A stretch of 13,191 bases of DNA from Armatimonadota bacterium. Lineage in GTDB: Bacteria > Sysuimicrobiota > Sysuimicrobiia > Sysuimicrobiales > JACQTN01. This document shows, in pieces, positions 1 through 6,651 of the stretch. The notes below the pieces were generated by a model. The model saw only the letters and a program-made list of their open reading frames with translations. It had not been told where the DNA came from and did not search any database. Position numbers and translations under genes: made by a program. The DNA lies in the NCBI GenBank assembly GCA_016210785.1, contig JACQTN010000359.1, positions 1 to 13,191 of the forward strand, written 5' to 3'. Each line of letters starts with the position of its first letter. The stretch's first letter is position 1.

Positions 1-37
1 GCGCTGAGCCGGTGTCTTCGGCGTAACCCTTTCGGTG

Positions 38-75
38 GGGCAGGGTGGGACCGCACCTGCGGTCCCACCCTGCCC
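38..75 (+). terminator. 17-bp perfect hairpin upstream of the first permease gene
   Basis: Bases 38-54 and 59-75 are perfect reverse complements, giving a 17-bp GC-rich stem with the 4-nt loop ACCT. No U-tract follows the stem, so it is not a classical intrinsic terminator. It could end transcription inefficiently, protect the 3' end of an upstream transcript, or lower expression of the permeases relative to the gene to the left. A comparable 15-bp stem lies between the binding-protein gene and the permease gene at 5611-5645, so the unseen upstream gene may also be a solute-binding protein; this is inference. The hairpin itself is certain as sequence; its role is not. Confidence 0.5.
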
Positions 76-77
76 GA

Positions 78-149
78 TGAACCCCCTGAAACATCCAACG
101 GGGGCAATCATGTAGAGCAACAGACGCTCCGGATGTTTCAGGGGGTTCA
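78..149 (+). repeat. 19-bp perfect inverted repeat with 34-nt spacer, next to the RBS of the permease
   Basis: Bases 78-96 and 131-149 are perfect reverse complements over 19 bp, separated by a 34-nt loop (97-130). It follows directly after the 38-75 hairpin and ends 7 nt before the GGAGG ribosome site at 156-160. Two smaller helices compete with it: ccccc 82-86 with ggggg 100-104, and ggggg 141-145 with ccccc 150-154 (loop ttca), the latter ending against the ribosome site. The loop contains an ATG directly followed by TAG (110-115) with a G-rich stretch 5 nt upstream. It may be an RNA regulatory element, a mobile repeat (REP- or MITE-like), or a DNA operator. No second copy was seen in the window. 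Confidence 0.55.
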
Positions 150-164
150 CCCCCCGGAGGTCCC

Positions 165-1088
165 GTGCAACACTACATCGCCAGGCGCGCGCTGGTCATG
201 CTGCCGGTCCTGCTGGGGATCACCGTCCTGGTGTTCCTGATGCGGGTGCTGGTGCCGGGCGATCCGATTGAAGTCATGACCTTCGGGCAGTTCGCTACCC
301 CGGAGGTGAAGGACGCGCTGCGTCGCGAGCACGGCCTGGACAGGCCGGTCCTCACCCAGTACACGATCTTCCTCGGCCACCTGGTCCAGGGCAACCTGGG
401 TACCTCGATCCGCACGCGCCAGCCTGTCGCCTGGGAACTGGCCGCGCGGTATCCGCGGACGATCCGCCTGGCCCTGTGCGCCATGGCCGTCGCGATTGCT
501 GTCGGCCTGCTTCTCGGCGTGCTGGCCGCCGTCCGCCGGAACACGATGATGGACGTGGCGGCGATGGTGGTTGCGACCCTCGGCGTCTCCATGCCGTCGT
601 TCTGGCTGGGCCTCGTCTTCATCCGCATCTTCGGCGTCCGCCTGGGCGTGCTGCCGGTGGTGGGGTCGGAGACATGGGCGCACCTGGTGCTCCCGTCGCT
701 GACGCTGGGGCTCATCTTCTCGGCGATCCTGGCCCGCCTGACCCGCTCCAGCATGCTGGAGGTCCTGGGACAGGAGTACATCCGCACCGCCCGGAGCAAA
801 GGGCTGCACGCGCGCGCAGTGATCTGGCGGCACGCCCTCAAGAACGCGCTCATTCCCGTGCTCACCATCGCCGGGTTGCAGTTCGGTTTTCTGCTGGGCG
901 GCGCGTTCATCGTAGAGACGGTGTTCGCGTACCACGGGATGGGTGAGCTGGCAATCCAGTCCATCCTGTTCCGGGACTTTCCGGTTGTGCAGGGGATCAC
1001 GCTGCTGGTGGCGGCGACGACGGTGGCGGTCAACCTGATCGTGGACGTGCTCTACTCGTTCCTCAATCCCCAGGTGCGTTATGAGTAG
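165..1088 (+). CDS. dppB: ABC transporter permease, DppB/OppB type
   Basis: This is an integral inner-membrane subunit of a peptide/nickel-type ABC importer; with a DppC partner it forms the transport channel. The 307-residue length is normal for DppB. About six membrane segments are visible, near residues 9-29, 101-123, 134-158, 174-192, 233-255 and 276-297, with the family's early PGDP motif at 31-34. The cytoplasmic EAA loop, which contacts the ATPase, is clear at about 200-230 (EYIRTARSKGL, 204-214), and the C-terminus NPQVRYE is typical. The GTG start at 165 is preceded by GGAGG at 156-160, and the protein begins with the expected membrane segment. It overlaps the downstream dppC by 8 bp, so the two are translationally coupled. 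Substrate is unknown; the symbol is family-level only. No ATPase gene is nearby. Confidence 0.93.
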   Translation: MQHYIARRALVMLPVLLGITVLVFLMRVLVPGDPIEVMTFGQFATPEVKDALRREHGLDRPVLTQYTIFLGHLVQGNLGTSIRTRQPVAWELAARYPRTIRLALCAMAVAIAVGLLLGVLAAVRRNTMMDVAAMVVATLGVSMPSFWLGLVFIRIFGVRLGVLPVVGSETWAHLVLPSLTLGLIFSAILARLTRSSMLEVLGQEYIRTARSKGLHARAVIWRHALKNALIPVLTIAGLQFGFLLGGAFIVETVFAYHGMGELAIQSILFRDFPVVQGITLLVAATTVAVNLIVDVLYSFLNPQVRYE

Positions 1089-1971
1089 CGGCGCCGCGGC
1101 CGTGGGCGCGCTGGCGCCGAGCCCGACCGGCCGCGCCGGCCGGGCCGGTACCCTGCGGCGGTTGCTCCGCCACCACAGCTTCCAGGTAGGCGGGGGCGTG
1201 GTGGCGCTGCTCCTGCTGCTGGCCGCGATCGGACCGGTGCTGGTGCCACTCGACTACTTCGAAACCAACGTGGCCGGGCGCCTCCAGCCGCCCGGGCCCG
1301 GCCATCTTTTCGGCACCGACGAGTTCGGCCGCGATGTCCTGGCGCGGTTGGTGCACGGCGCGCGGATCAGCCTGAAGGTGGGGACGATCTCCGTGGGCAT
1401 CGCGCTGGCCGCGGGAGGATCGCTGGGCCTGGCGAGCGGCTACGTGGGCGGCAGGGCCGACCTGTTGGTGGTGGGGCTCATCGACCTGTTGCTGGCCTTC
1501 CCCACACTGCTCTTTGCCCTGGCCGTGGTGGCGATCCTGGGCCCCAGCCTCGAGCACACCATGCTGGCCGTGGGCATCAGCAGCGTGCCGGGGTTCGCCC
1601 GCCTGGCGCGGGCCACCGTGCTGGTCACCAAGCAGGAAGCCTACGTGGAGGCGGCGAGAGGGCTCGGTGCAGGACACGGCCGCCTCGTGCGCCGGCACAT
1701 CCTCCCCAACATCGCCGCGTCCATCATCGTTTTGGTGACGCTGGCCTTCCCGGCGGCGCTGCTGAACACGGCGGCGCTGGGGTTCGTCGGACTGGGCGCC
1801 CAGCCGCCGACGCCGGAGTGGGGGACGATGCTCTCGGGCGCACGCGTCTACATCGTGCGGGCGCCGTGGCTGGTCAACATCCCGGGGGTGGCCATCGTGA
1901 TTACAGTGCTGGGGTTCAACCTGCTGGGGAACGCGCTGCGCGATGTGCTTGACCCACGGCTGAAAACCTAG
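1081..1971 (+). CDS. dppC: ABC transporter permease, DppC/OppC type
   Basis: This is the second membrane subunit of the peptide-type importer, partner of the DppB at 165-1088. It has 296 residues, the usual length. A basic cytoplasmic N-terminus precedes the first membrane segment (about 37-56), as in OppC_N proteins. The hallmark FGTDEFGRDVLARL (78-91) follows, and the EAA loop lies at about 187-210 (EAARGLGAGHGRL, 190-202). The LGFVGLGAQPPTPEWG region at 233-248 and the end LRDVLDPRL are standard DppC features. The ATG at 1081 lies inside the end of dppB, with AGGTG at 1072-1076 as ribosome site. Stop TAG is at 1969-1971. In known systems an ATPase gene pair often follows; here a toxin-antitoxin module does instead. 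Symbol is family-level. Confidence 0.93.
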   Translation: MSSGAAAVGALAPSPTGRAGRAGTLRRLLRHHSFQVGGGVVALLLLLAAIGPVLVPLDYFETNVAGRLQPPGPGHLFGTDEFGRDVLARLVHGARISLKVGTISVGIALAAGGSLGLASGYVGGRADLLVVGLIDLLLAFPTLLFALAVVAILGPSLEHTMLAVGISSVPGFARLARATVLVTKQEAYVEAARGLGAGHGRLVRRHILPNIAASIIVLVTLAFPAALLNTAALGFVGLGAQPPTPEWGTMLSGARVYIVRAPWLVNIPGVAIVITVLGFNLLGNALRDVLDPRLKT

Positions 1972-1975
1972 CGCC

Positions 1976-1989
1976 GGAGCGGGTGCTCC
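1976..1989 (+). terminator. Small hairpin after dppC
   Basis: GGAGC (1976-1980) pairs with GCTCC (1985-1989) around a 4-nt loop, starting 5 nt after the dppC stop and followed by CCTTG. The stem is only 5 bp and there is no real U-run. It could mark the end of the first permease operon, but this is weak. Confidence 0.25.
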
Positions 1990-1991
1990 CC

Positions 1992-2020
1992 TTGACGGTG
2001 CCCCTGCGGTCGGATATCAT
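1992..2020 (+). promoter_or_regulatory. Sigma-70-like promoter of the toxin-antitoxin module
   Basis: TTGACG at 1992-1997 matches five of six bases of the -35 consensus. TATCAT at 2015-2020 matches five of six of the -10 consensus. The spacer is exactly 17 bp. Transcription would begin near 2027, about 28 nt before the antitoxin ATG. This is the best promoter in the window and gives the module its own transcription, separate from the permease genes. Confidence 0.65.
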
Positions 2021-2038
2021 GGCTATGAAAATAGCCAT
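2019..2038 (+). promoter_or_regulatory. Operator-like palindrome overlapping the -10 and start site
   Basis: ATGGCTAT (2019-2026) and ATAGCCAT (2031-2038) form a perfect 8-bp inverted repeat around GAAA. It overlaps the end of the -10 box and the predicted start of transcription, where a bound dimer would block RNA polymerase. Phd/YefM antitoxins, alone or with their toxin, usually repress their own promoters by binding such palindromes, so this is the likely autoregulatory site. The binding itself is inferred. A short mRNA hairpin upstream of the ribosome site is an alternative reading. Confidence 0.6.
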
Positions 2039-2054
2039 CTGATTGGAGAGGTCG

Positions 2055-2306
2055 ATGAAGGTTACCAACACGGTGGAACTCAAGAACCGGACAAACCGCC
2101 TGCTCCGGTATGCGATGGCCGGGGAGGCCATCATCATCACCAACCGGGGCAGGCCCGCGGCCGCATTGATTCCGCTTTCTGAGGACGACCTGGAGGATTT
2201 CATCCTGGAGCACAGCCCTCGCATCCGCCGCCGGATCTCGCAGGCGGAGCGCGACATCCGCGCGGGCCGCCTCACCCCTCTGGAAGATATCCTCGCCGGT
2301 TCGTGA
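2055..2306 (+). CDS. Type II antitoxin, Phd/YefM family
   Basis: This 83-residue protein should neutralise the toxin encoded directly downstream and repress the module's promoter. Residues 1-45 are the conserved Phd/YefM fold: a VELKNRTNRLLRYAMAGE stretch (7-24) is followed by the strand-turn IIITNRGRPAAALIP (26-40). The charged C-terminal part (about 43-83) would be the region that wraps the toxin. The ATG at 2055 is chosen over an in-frame TTG at 2043 because GGAG at 2045-2048 gives normal spacing to the ATG and the family begins at this Met. The stop overlaps the toxin's GTG by 4 bp (GTGA, 2303-2306), the classic coupling for such pairs. Family assignment is firm; activity of the module is not shown. 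Confidence 0.88.
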   Translation: MKVTNTVELKNRTNRLLRYAMAGEAIIITNRGRPAAALIPLSEDDLEDFILEHSPRIRRRISQAERDIRAGRLTPLEDILAGS

Positions 2307-2587
2307 GCAGACCTGCGGCGGTCTACCTGACCGACCGTGCCCGGAAGGACCTCGAGCGTCTTCCTTCAGGCCATCGGCAGCAGATCATCGAAGGCTTGCG
2401 GCGGCTTGGCGCGGGCCATTCTCTCGACGTCAAGCGGCTCAGGGGGTATCGTCCTCCCGTCTACCGCATGCGCTCCGGGGACTTCCGGATTCTGTTCAGA
2501 CGCGGCGAGGCATCCGTTCACATACTGGCCATCATTGACCGGCAGGATCTTGAGCGCGAGCTGACGCGCCTGTTTGGCGGAGGCTGA
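2303..2587 (+). CDS. Type II toxin, RelE/ParE superfamily
   Basis: This is a 94-residue protein of the RelE/ParE fold, probably a ribosome-dependent mRNA endonuclease (RelE-like) or, less likely, a gyrase poison (ParE-like). Visible family features are VYLTDRARKDLERLP (7-21), a helix ending in IIEGLRRL (28-35), the basic KRLRGYRPPVYRMR segment (44-57) and GDFRILFRR (59-67). Basic residues K44, R45, R47, R55, R62 and R80 are candidates for RNA contact. The usual C-terminal motif with His or Arg followed by Asp-Val-Tyr is here IIDRQDLERE (77-86), lacking the Tyr, so catalytic strength is uncertain. The GTG start at 2303 overlaps the antitoxin stop by 4 bp. A 96-bp stretch without a gene or clear signal follows before the peptidase. 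Confidence 0.87.
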   Translation: MSRPAAVYLTDRARKDLERLPSGHRQQIIEGLRRLGAGHSLDVKRLRGYRPPVYRMRSGDFRILFRRGEASVHILAIIDRQDLERELTRLFGGG

Positions 2588-2683
2588 CCCCGCGCCAGCG
2601 CATGGAGAGGACCACGCTTCCGCCGTGGAGAAGCGCACAGGGCATCCGCCATACACCCATGACCGGTTCGCAGGAGGACCGCG

Positions 2684-3952
2684 GTGGACGCAGACCTGCT
2701 CAACACTCTCCACAGGCTCAGTGCCGACGCCGAGGAAGAACTGGTCGCGCGCCTGTCCCGGCTGGTGCAGGTGCCGAGCCCCAACCCCCCGGGAGAGTAC
2801 GAGCCCATCGCCGACGCCGTGCGCGAGATGCTCCGCGATCTGGGCTACCAGGTGGAGTTTGTCGACGCGCCCGAGGCGGAAGTCCGACAGGCTGGCCTGC
2901 GCGCGCCGCGGCGGAACGTGATCGGCGGGCTCGGTGGCACCGGAGACCCGGCGCGAACGATCATCCTCAACGCCCACATCGACACGGTACCCGTCGTGTC
3001 CCCGGAGCGGTGGACCTATCCGCCGTTTTCGGGCGCGGTCGCCGACGGTCGGGTGTGGGGTCGCGGCGCCGTGGACTCTAAGGCGCGGATGGTCAGCTAC
3101 GCCATGGCGCCAATCTTGCTGCGGCGGGCCGGCGTCTCGCCGGCCGGCACCGTCCTCTGCGCGTTCACCTGCGATGAAGAGACCGGGGGCGATCTCGGCG
3201 CTGGCTATCTGGTCCGATCTGGCCGCCTCCGGGGCGATGCGGCGGTGGTGGAAGGATACAACAGCCCCATCATCCGCGCCGCCGCGGGGCTCCTGCGGAC
3301 CGATATTCACATCGAGGGCAAGGCGGCGCACGCCAGCCGGCCCGACCTGGGCGTTAACGCCATCGAGCCGCTGGGGACCCTCATCCCGCCCCTCCTCGCT
3401 CTGCGCGACGAATTGACGGAGCGGCGATCCGAGATTGCGGGGATGGGCCACACCACGCTGAGCCTCGGCGTGGTCAGCGGCGGGGTGAAGGTGAACGTGG
3501 TGCCGGACCGGTGCACCCTGAGCATTGACTGCCGGGTGATCCCGGAGGTCGATCCGCAGCAGGTTGTGGGCAGGATACGCGCCATCGCCGCGGCCGCGGA
3601 AGCTCGCCACCCGGGCATTCACGTCCACGTCGCCGTCGTCCGCACTGCCGCGCCTACCCGGCTCGCCGAAGACCATCCGGTGGTGCAAGGGCTGGCGCGG
3701 GCGTGCCGTCAGGTACTCGGCCGGCCAGTTCCTATCGAGGGCGAGACCGGGGGCACCGACGCTCGATGGTTCAATGCCGGTGGTATCCCGGCGGCCAACT
3801 ACGGACCCGGGCGCATGGAGTCCGGCAACTACCATGGGGTCGACGAGCACGTGGAGATTGCCGATCTGGTGGAGGCCACCGACGTCCTGGCCGTCTTCCT
3901 GGCGGAATTCGTCAGCGGTGGAGCCGACGGCGCAGCGCCCGCGGAGAGGTGA
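2684..3952 (+). CDS. M20 family metallopeptidase / deacylase (ArgE/DapE type)
   Basis: This is a cytoplasmic di-zinc hydrolase of the ArgE/DapE/ACY1 group, which removes an acyl group from amino acids or cleaves short peptides. The 422-residue length is typical. Metal and catalytic residues are all recognisable: H98 and D100 in NAHIDTVP, bridging D131 in GRGAVDSKA, the E165-E166 pair in CDEETGGD (general base then ligand), E190 as a probable ligand, and H384 near the C-terminus (NYHGVDEH). The lid/dimerisation domain lies at about 201-315, with H216 in AAHASRP. The GTG at 2684 is supported by AGGAGG at 2672-2677 with 6-nt spacing. A peptide-type binding protein gene follows 107 bp downstream, which suggests it processes an imported acyl-amino acid or peptide. 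Substrate is not determined; it need not be an ArgE or DapE. Confidence 0.9.
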   Translation: MDADLLNTLHRLSADAEEELVARLSRLVQVPSPNPPGEYEPIADAVREMLRDLGYQVEFVDAPEAEVRQAGLRAPRRNVIGGLGGTGDPARTIILNAHIDTVPVVSPERWTYPPFSGAVADGRVWGRGAVDSKARMVSYAMAPILLRRAGVSPAGTVLCAFTCDEETGGDLGAGYLVRSGRLRGDAAVVEGYNSPIIRAAAGLLRTDIHIEGKAAHASRPDLGVNAIEPLGTLIPPLLALRDELTERRSEIAGMGHTTLSLGVVSGGVKVNVVPDRCTLSIDCRVIPEVDPQQVVGRIRAIAAAAEARHPGIHVHVAVVRTAAPTRLAEDHPVVQGLARACRQVLGRPVPIEGETGGTDARWFNAGGIPAANYGPGRMESGNYHGVDEHVEIADLVEATDVLAVFLAEFVSGGADGAAPAER

Positions 3953-4059
3953 CGGCGGGCCGTTGTCGAATGACATCCCGAGTAGCGCCCGCCATCGTCC
4001 ACATCTGCTCGCAACCGTCTTCGGCGAACCACAGAAACCATAGCGGGAGGGGAGGAGCC

Positions 4060-5604
4060 ATGATACGGAAACTGCAGCGATTGCGCTGGCTGGTTCTCGC
4101 CACCGTCGCGCTCGCCATCGCCACGCTGGTCGCCCCGACCACCGAGGCGCAGGCGCCCCGGCGCGGCGGAAGTCTCCGGGTGGCCTCCATCGGGGAACCG
4201 GACAACCTGGACCCGCATCTGCTCCTCAGCACCCAGGCGATGCGGATCATGGAGGAGATCTACAGTTCCCTCCTTCGGCTCGACGAGAAACTCAACCTCC
4301 ACCCCGATCTGGCCACGTCATGGGAGATTTCTCCGGACGCCAAGGCGTACGTCTTCAAGCTGCGCCGCGGAGTCAAGTTCCACCATGGCCGAGAGTTCGT
4401 GGCCGACGACGTGAAGTTCTCCATCGACCGCATGCGCGATCCCAAGGTGGCCTCGCCGTGGGGCTACCTGTTCGAGGACCTCGATCGCGTCGAGGTGACG
4501 GATCCATACACTGTTCGGGTCATCATGAAGAAGCCGTCCTCACAACTCCTGACCATGCTGGCGTCGCCGCTGACGGCCATGGTGCCGCGGGACATGGTGG
4601 AGAAGCAGGGGGATCTGAAGAAGGGAGGCAGTGGGACCGGCCCCTTCAAATTCGTGGAATGGGTGCCCCAGCAGTACGTCAGGCTGGTGCGGAACCCCGC
4701 CTACTACGCCAGGGGGATGCCGTATCTGGACGAGTTGATCTTCGTGCCGGTCACCGATGAGACCAGCCGTGTGACCAGCGTGCTGGCCGGCACCAACCAT
4801 ATGGATATCCAGGTGGCCCCGAAGCACTTCGAGCAGTACCGCCGCAGCGGCAAGGTCGATCTCATGGGCGGAGAGGTCGTCTCCTACATTTACATCGGCT
4901 TCAACACCCGCAAGGCTCCGTTCAGCGACTGGCGGGTCCGGCAGGCTGTCGCTTGGACGGTCGACCGGCAGCAGGTCGTCCAGCTCTCAGCTTTTGGGCA
5001 GGGCCGTCCGCTCCTCGGCGGCCCGCTCCCGGCGGGAACCTGGATGTCCAGCGGTCTGGTCGTCTACGATCGGCCGAAGCTGGACAAGGCCAAGCGCCTC
5101 CTGGCCGAGGCCGGCTATCCGCAGGGGGTGAAGGGCGAGGTGACCGTTGGAGCCGGGACGGTCTACGTGGACGTGGCGCAGGTGATCAAACAGCAGCTCC
5201 AACCTGCGGGCATCGACCTGGAAATCAAAGTCCTGGAGGGCGGGGCCGTCTCGCGGGCTGTCTGGAAAGAGCACAGCTACCAGATGAACCTCACGCACTG
5301 GGGGACCCTGGTGGACCCGGATGAGTTCCTCTATGCCATGTTCCACACGAAGGGAGGGTGGAATCCGACGGGGTTTGGCGACAGCAAACTTGACGAGATC
5401 CTCGAGGCCGGCAGGCGAGTGCTCAAGCAGGATGAGCGGAGAAAGATCTACCGCGACGCAGAACAGCGGATCGCTGAACTCGCGCCCTACGTCTTCCTGT
5501 TTCGACCCATCCGGTACGCCGCGATCGCCAAGGAGGCGCGGGGCTTGAAGCACGAGATGGGCAACACCAGACTTCTCCTGCGGGAGGTCTGGATGGTCAA
5601 GTGA
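4060..5604 (+). CDS. ABC transporter solute-binding protein, family 5 (SBP_bac_5)
   Basis: This is the extracytoplasmic receptor of a peptide/oligopeptide-type importer, 514 residues. Residues 1-32 are a Sec signal peptide: a basic start, a hydrophobic core at about 10-25, and likely cleavage after AQA (30-32). There is no lipobox Cys, so the mature protein is probably free in a periplasm. The mature start RRGGSLRVAS (34-43), the NLDPHL motif (49-54) and the LHPDLATSWEISPDAKAYVF region (80-99) are hallmarks of the family. FSDWRVRQAVAWTVDRQ (288-304) marks the second lobe. ATG at 4060 follows GGAGG (4051-4055); the frame is open further upstream to about 3703, but that part overlaps the peptidase and would bury the signal peptide. 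The permease pair at 5707-7535 follows. The ligand (peptide, opine, sugar or other) cannot be told. Confidence 0.93.
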   Translation: MIRKLQRLRWLVLATVALAIATLVAPTTEAQAPRRGGSLRVASIGEPDNLDPHLLLSTQAMRIMEEIYSSLLRLDEKLNLHPDLATSWEISPDAKAYVFKLRRGVKFHHGREFVADDVKFSIDRMRDPKVASPWGYLFEDLDRVEVTDPYTVRVIMKKPSSQLLTMLASPLTAMVPRDMVEKQGDLKKGGSGTGPFKFVEWVPQQYVRLVRNPAYYARGMPYLDELIFVPVTDETSRVTSVLAGTNHMDIQVAPKHFEQYRRSGKVDLMGGEVVSYIYIGFNTRKAPFSDWRVRQAVAWTVDRQQVVQLSAFGQGRPLLGGPLPAGTWMSSGLVVYDRPKLDKAKRLLAEAGYPQGVKGEVTVGAGTVYVDVAQVIKQQLQPAGIDLEIKVLEGGAVSRAVWKEHSYQMNLTHWGTLVDPDEFLYAMFHTKGGWNPTGFGDSKLDEILEAGRRVLKQDERRKIYRDAEQRIAELAPYVFLFRPIRYAAIAKEARGLKHEMGNTRLLLREVWMVK

Positions 5605-5610
5605 CACTCC

Positions 5611-5645
5611 GGGAGGCGCGGGGACAGTGAGTCCCCGCGCCTCCC
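5611..5645 (+). terminator. 15-bp perfect hairpin between binding-protein and permease genes
   Basis: GGGAGGCGCGGGGAC (5611-5625) pairs perfectly with 5631-5645 around the loop AGTGA. It begins 6 nt after the binding-protein stop codon. No U-tract follows. Such intercistronic stems in importer operons commonly shield the 3' end of the binding-protein message or cause partial termination, giving much more receptor than permease. That role is inferred from position; the stem itself is plain. Confidence 0.55.
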
Positions 5646-5706
5646 GCAATACGGCCGGGCCCAGCGCGTCCAGACCTGTCCGCAATCGGGGGGCGGTTCA
5701 CAGCGT

Positions 5707-6651
5707 ATGGCAGCGTATCTGCTGCGTCGGCTGGCTCTCTCTCTCCCCACGATCGCTGGCATCTCGCTCCTGGTGTTTCTCTTGGCACACCTGGTGCCGG
5801 GTGACATCGTCGATGTCATGCTGGGCGCCATGCGCACCCCGGAGAAGGTTGCCCAATTGCGCGCACTCTTCGGCCTGGACCGACCACTCTCGGTGCAATT
5901 TGCGCTCTGGCTCAAGGACGCCATGAGGGGAGACCTGGGGAATTCCCTCTACACAGGGCGTTCGGTGATGCAAGAGATTACGGCAGTCCTGCCGCCGACG
6001 GCGCAACTGGCCGCGGCAAGCATCGCAGTCTCCGTCCTGGTGGCTGTTCCCGCAGGGGTCCTGGCGGCGGTCCGCCAGTATTCGTTGCCGGACAGGATTG
6101 TCACCCTCTGCGCCCTGGTGGGTACATCCATGCCGGTCTTCTGGACGGGCACCCTGCTGATCTTGCTCCTGAGCGTTCAGCTCAACTGGCTTCCCTCCGG
6201 CGGTTACGCCGACTTCTGGCGCGCGCCGTGGCAGGGGGTGCGCCACCTGATCCTCCCCGCCGTGGCGCTTGGCCTTTCCTCGGCGGCGGTTCTGATGAGG
6301 ATCACCCGCTCGTCGATGTTAGAGGTTCTTCGCCAGGAGTATATCCGGGTGGCGCAGGCCAAAGGGTTGTCGGATCCCGTCGTCTGGACCAGACACGCCC
6401 TTCGGAACGCTCTCATCCCGCTCCTCACCGTGCTGGGGGTGCAGATGGGATTCCTCCTGGGCGGTTCGGTCGTCGTGGAAGAGGTCTTTGTGCGGCCGGG
6501 GATCGGGCGCCTGATGCTCATGAGCATCTCCCAGCGCGACTACCCGGTGATCCAGGGGATCACCCTCTTCTTCTGCCTTGTGTTTGTGCTCCTCAATCTC
6601 GTCGTGGACATCCTGTACGCATGGATCGACCCCCGCATTCGCTACGGATGA
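5707..6651 (+). CDS. dppB: ABC transporter permease, DppB/OppB type (second copy)
   Basis: This is the first membrane subunit of the second peptide-type importer, presumably receiving ligand from the binding protein at 4060-5604. It has 314 residues with about six membrane segments (near 10-30, 101-122, 131-157, 180-198, 240-262 and 284-303). The EAA loop has EYIRVAQAKGL at 211-221, and the end is DPRIRYG. It resembles the permease at 165-1088 in layout and many motifs (for example GLDRP and GVLAAVR), but the two differ throughout, so they are paralogues rather than a recent duplication. The ATG at 5707 has only a poor G-run (5688-5693) as ribosome site. The 102-nt gap from the binding protein contains the 5611-5645 hairpin. 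Its stop overlaps the dppC start. Symbol is family-level. Confidence 0.93.
   Translation: MAAYLLRRLALSLPTIAGISLLVFLLAHLVPGDIVDVMLGAMRTPEKVAQLRALFGLDRPLSVQFALWLKDAMRGDLGNSLYTGRSVMQEITAVLPPTAQLAAASIAVSVLVAVPAGVLAAVRQYSLPDRIVTLCALVGTSMPVFWTGTLLILLLSVQLNWLPSGGYADFWRAPWQGVRHLILPAVALGLSSAAVLMRITRSSMLEVLRQEYIRVAQAKGLSDPVVWTRHALRNALIPLLTVLGVQMGFLLGGSVVVEEVFVRPGIGRLMLMSISQRDYPVIQGITLFFCLVFVLLNLVVDILYAWIDPRIRYG

Noticed and set aside
1..26. Possible end of an upstream gene (frame ending in TAA at 24-26)
   Set aside because: Only seven codons are visible, too few to support a gene; another frame stays open, so the upstream gene's end cannot be fixed.
2612..2628. Small hairpin CCACG/CGTGG in the gap after the toxin gene
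   Set aside because: The 5-bp stem is too short to support a terminator, and nothing else marks it.
2366..3976. Long minus-strand open frame opposite the M20 peptidase
   Set aside because: It has no family motifs, is rich in Arg, Gly and His typical of shadow frames in GC-rich DNA, and lies opposite a gene with intact catalytic residues.
3954..3993. Inverted repeat GGCGGGC/GCCCGCC after the peptidase gene
   Set aside because: It has only 7 bp with a 26-nt loop and no U-run; such pairs are expected by chance in GC-rich DNA.
3703..4059. N-terminal extension of the binding-protein frame
   Set aside because: It would overlap the peptidase gene and place the signal peptide inside the protein; GGAGG at 4051-4055 supports the ATG at 4060.
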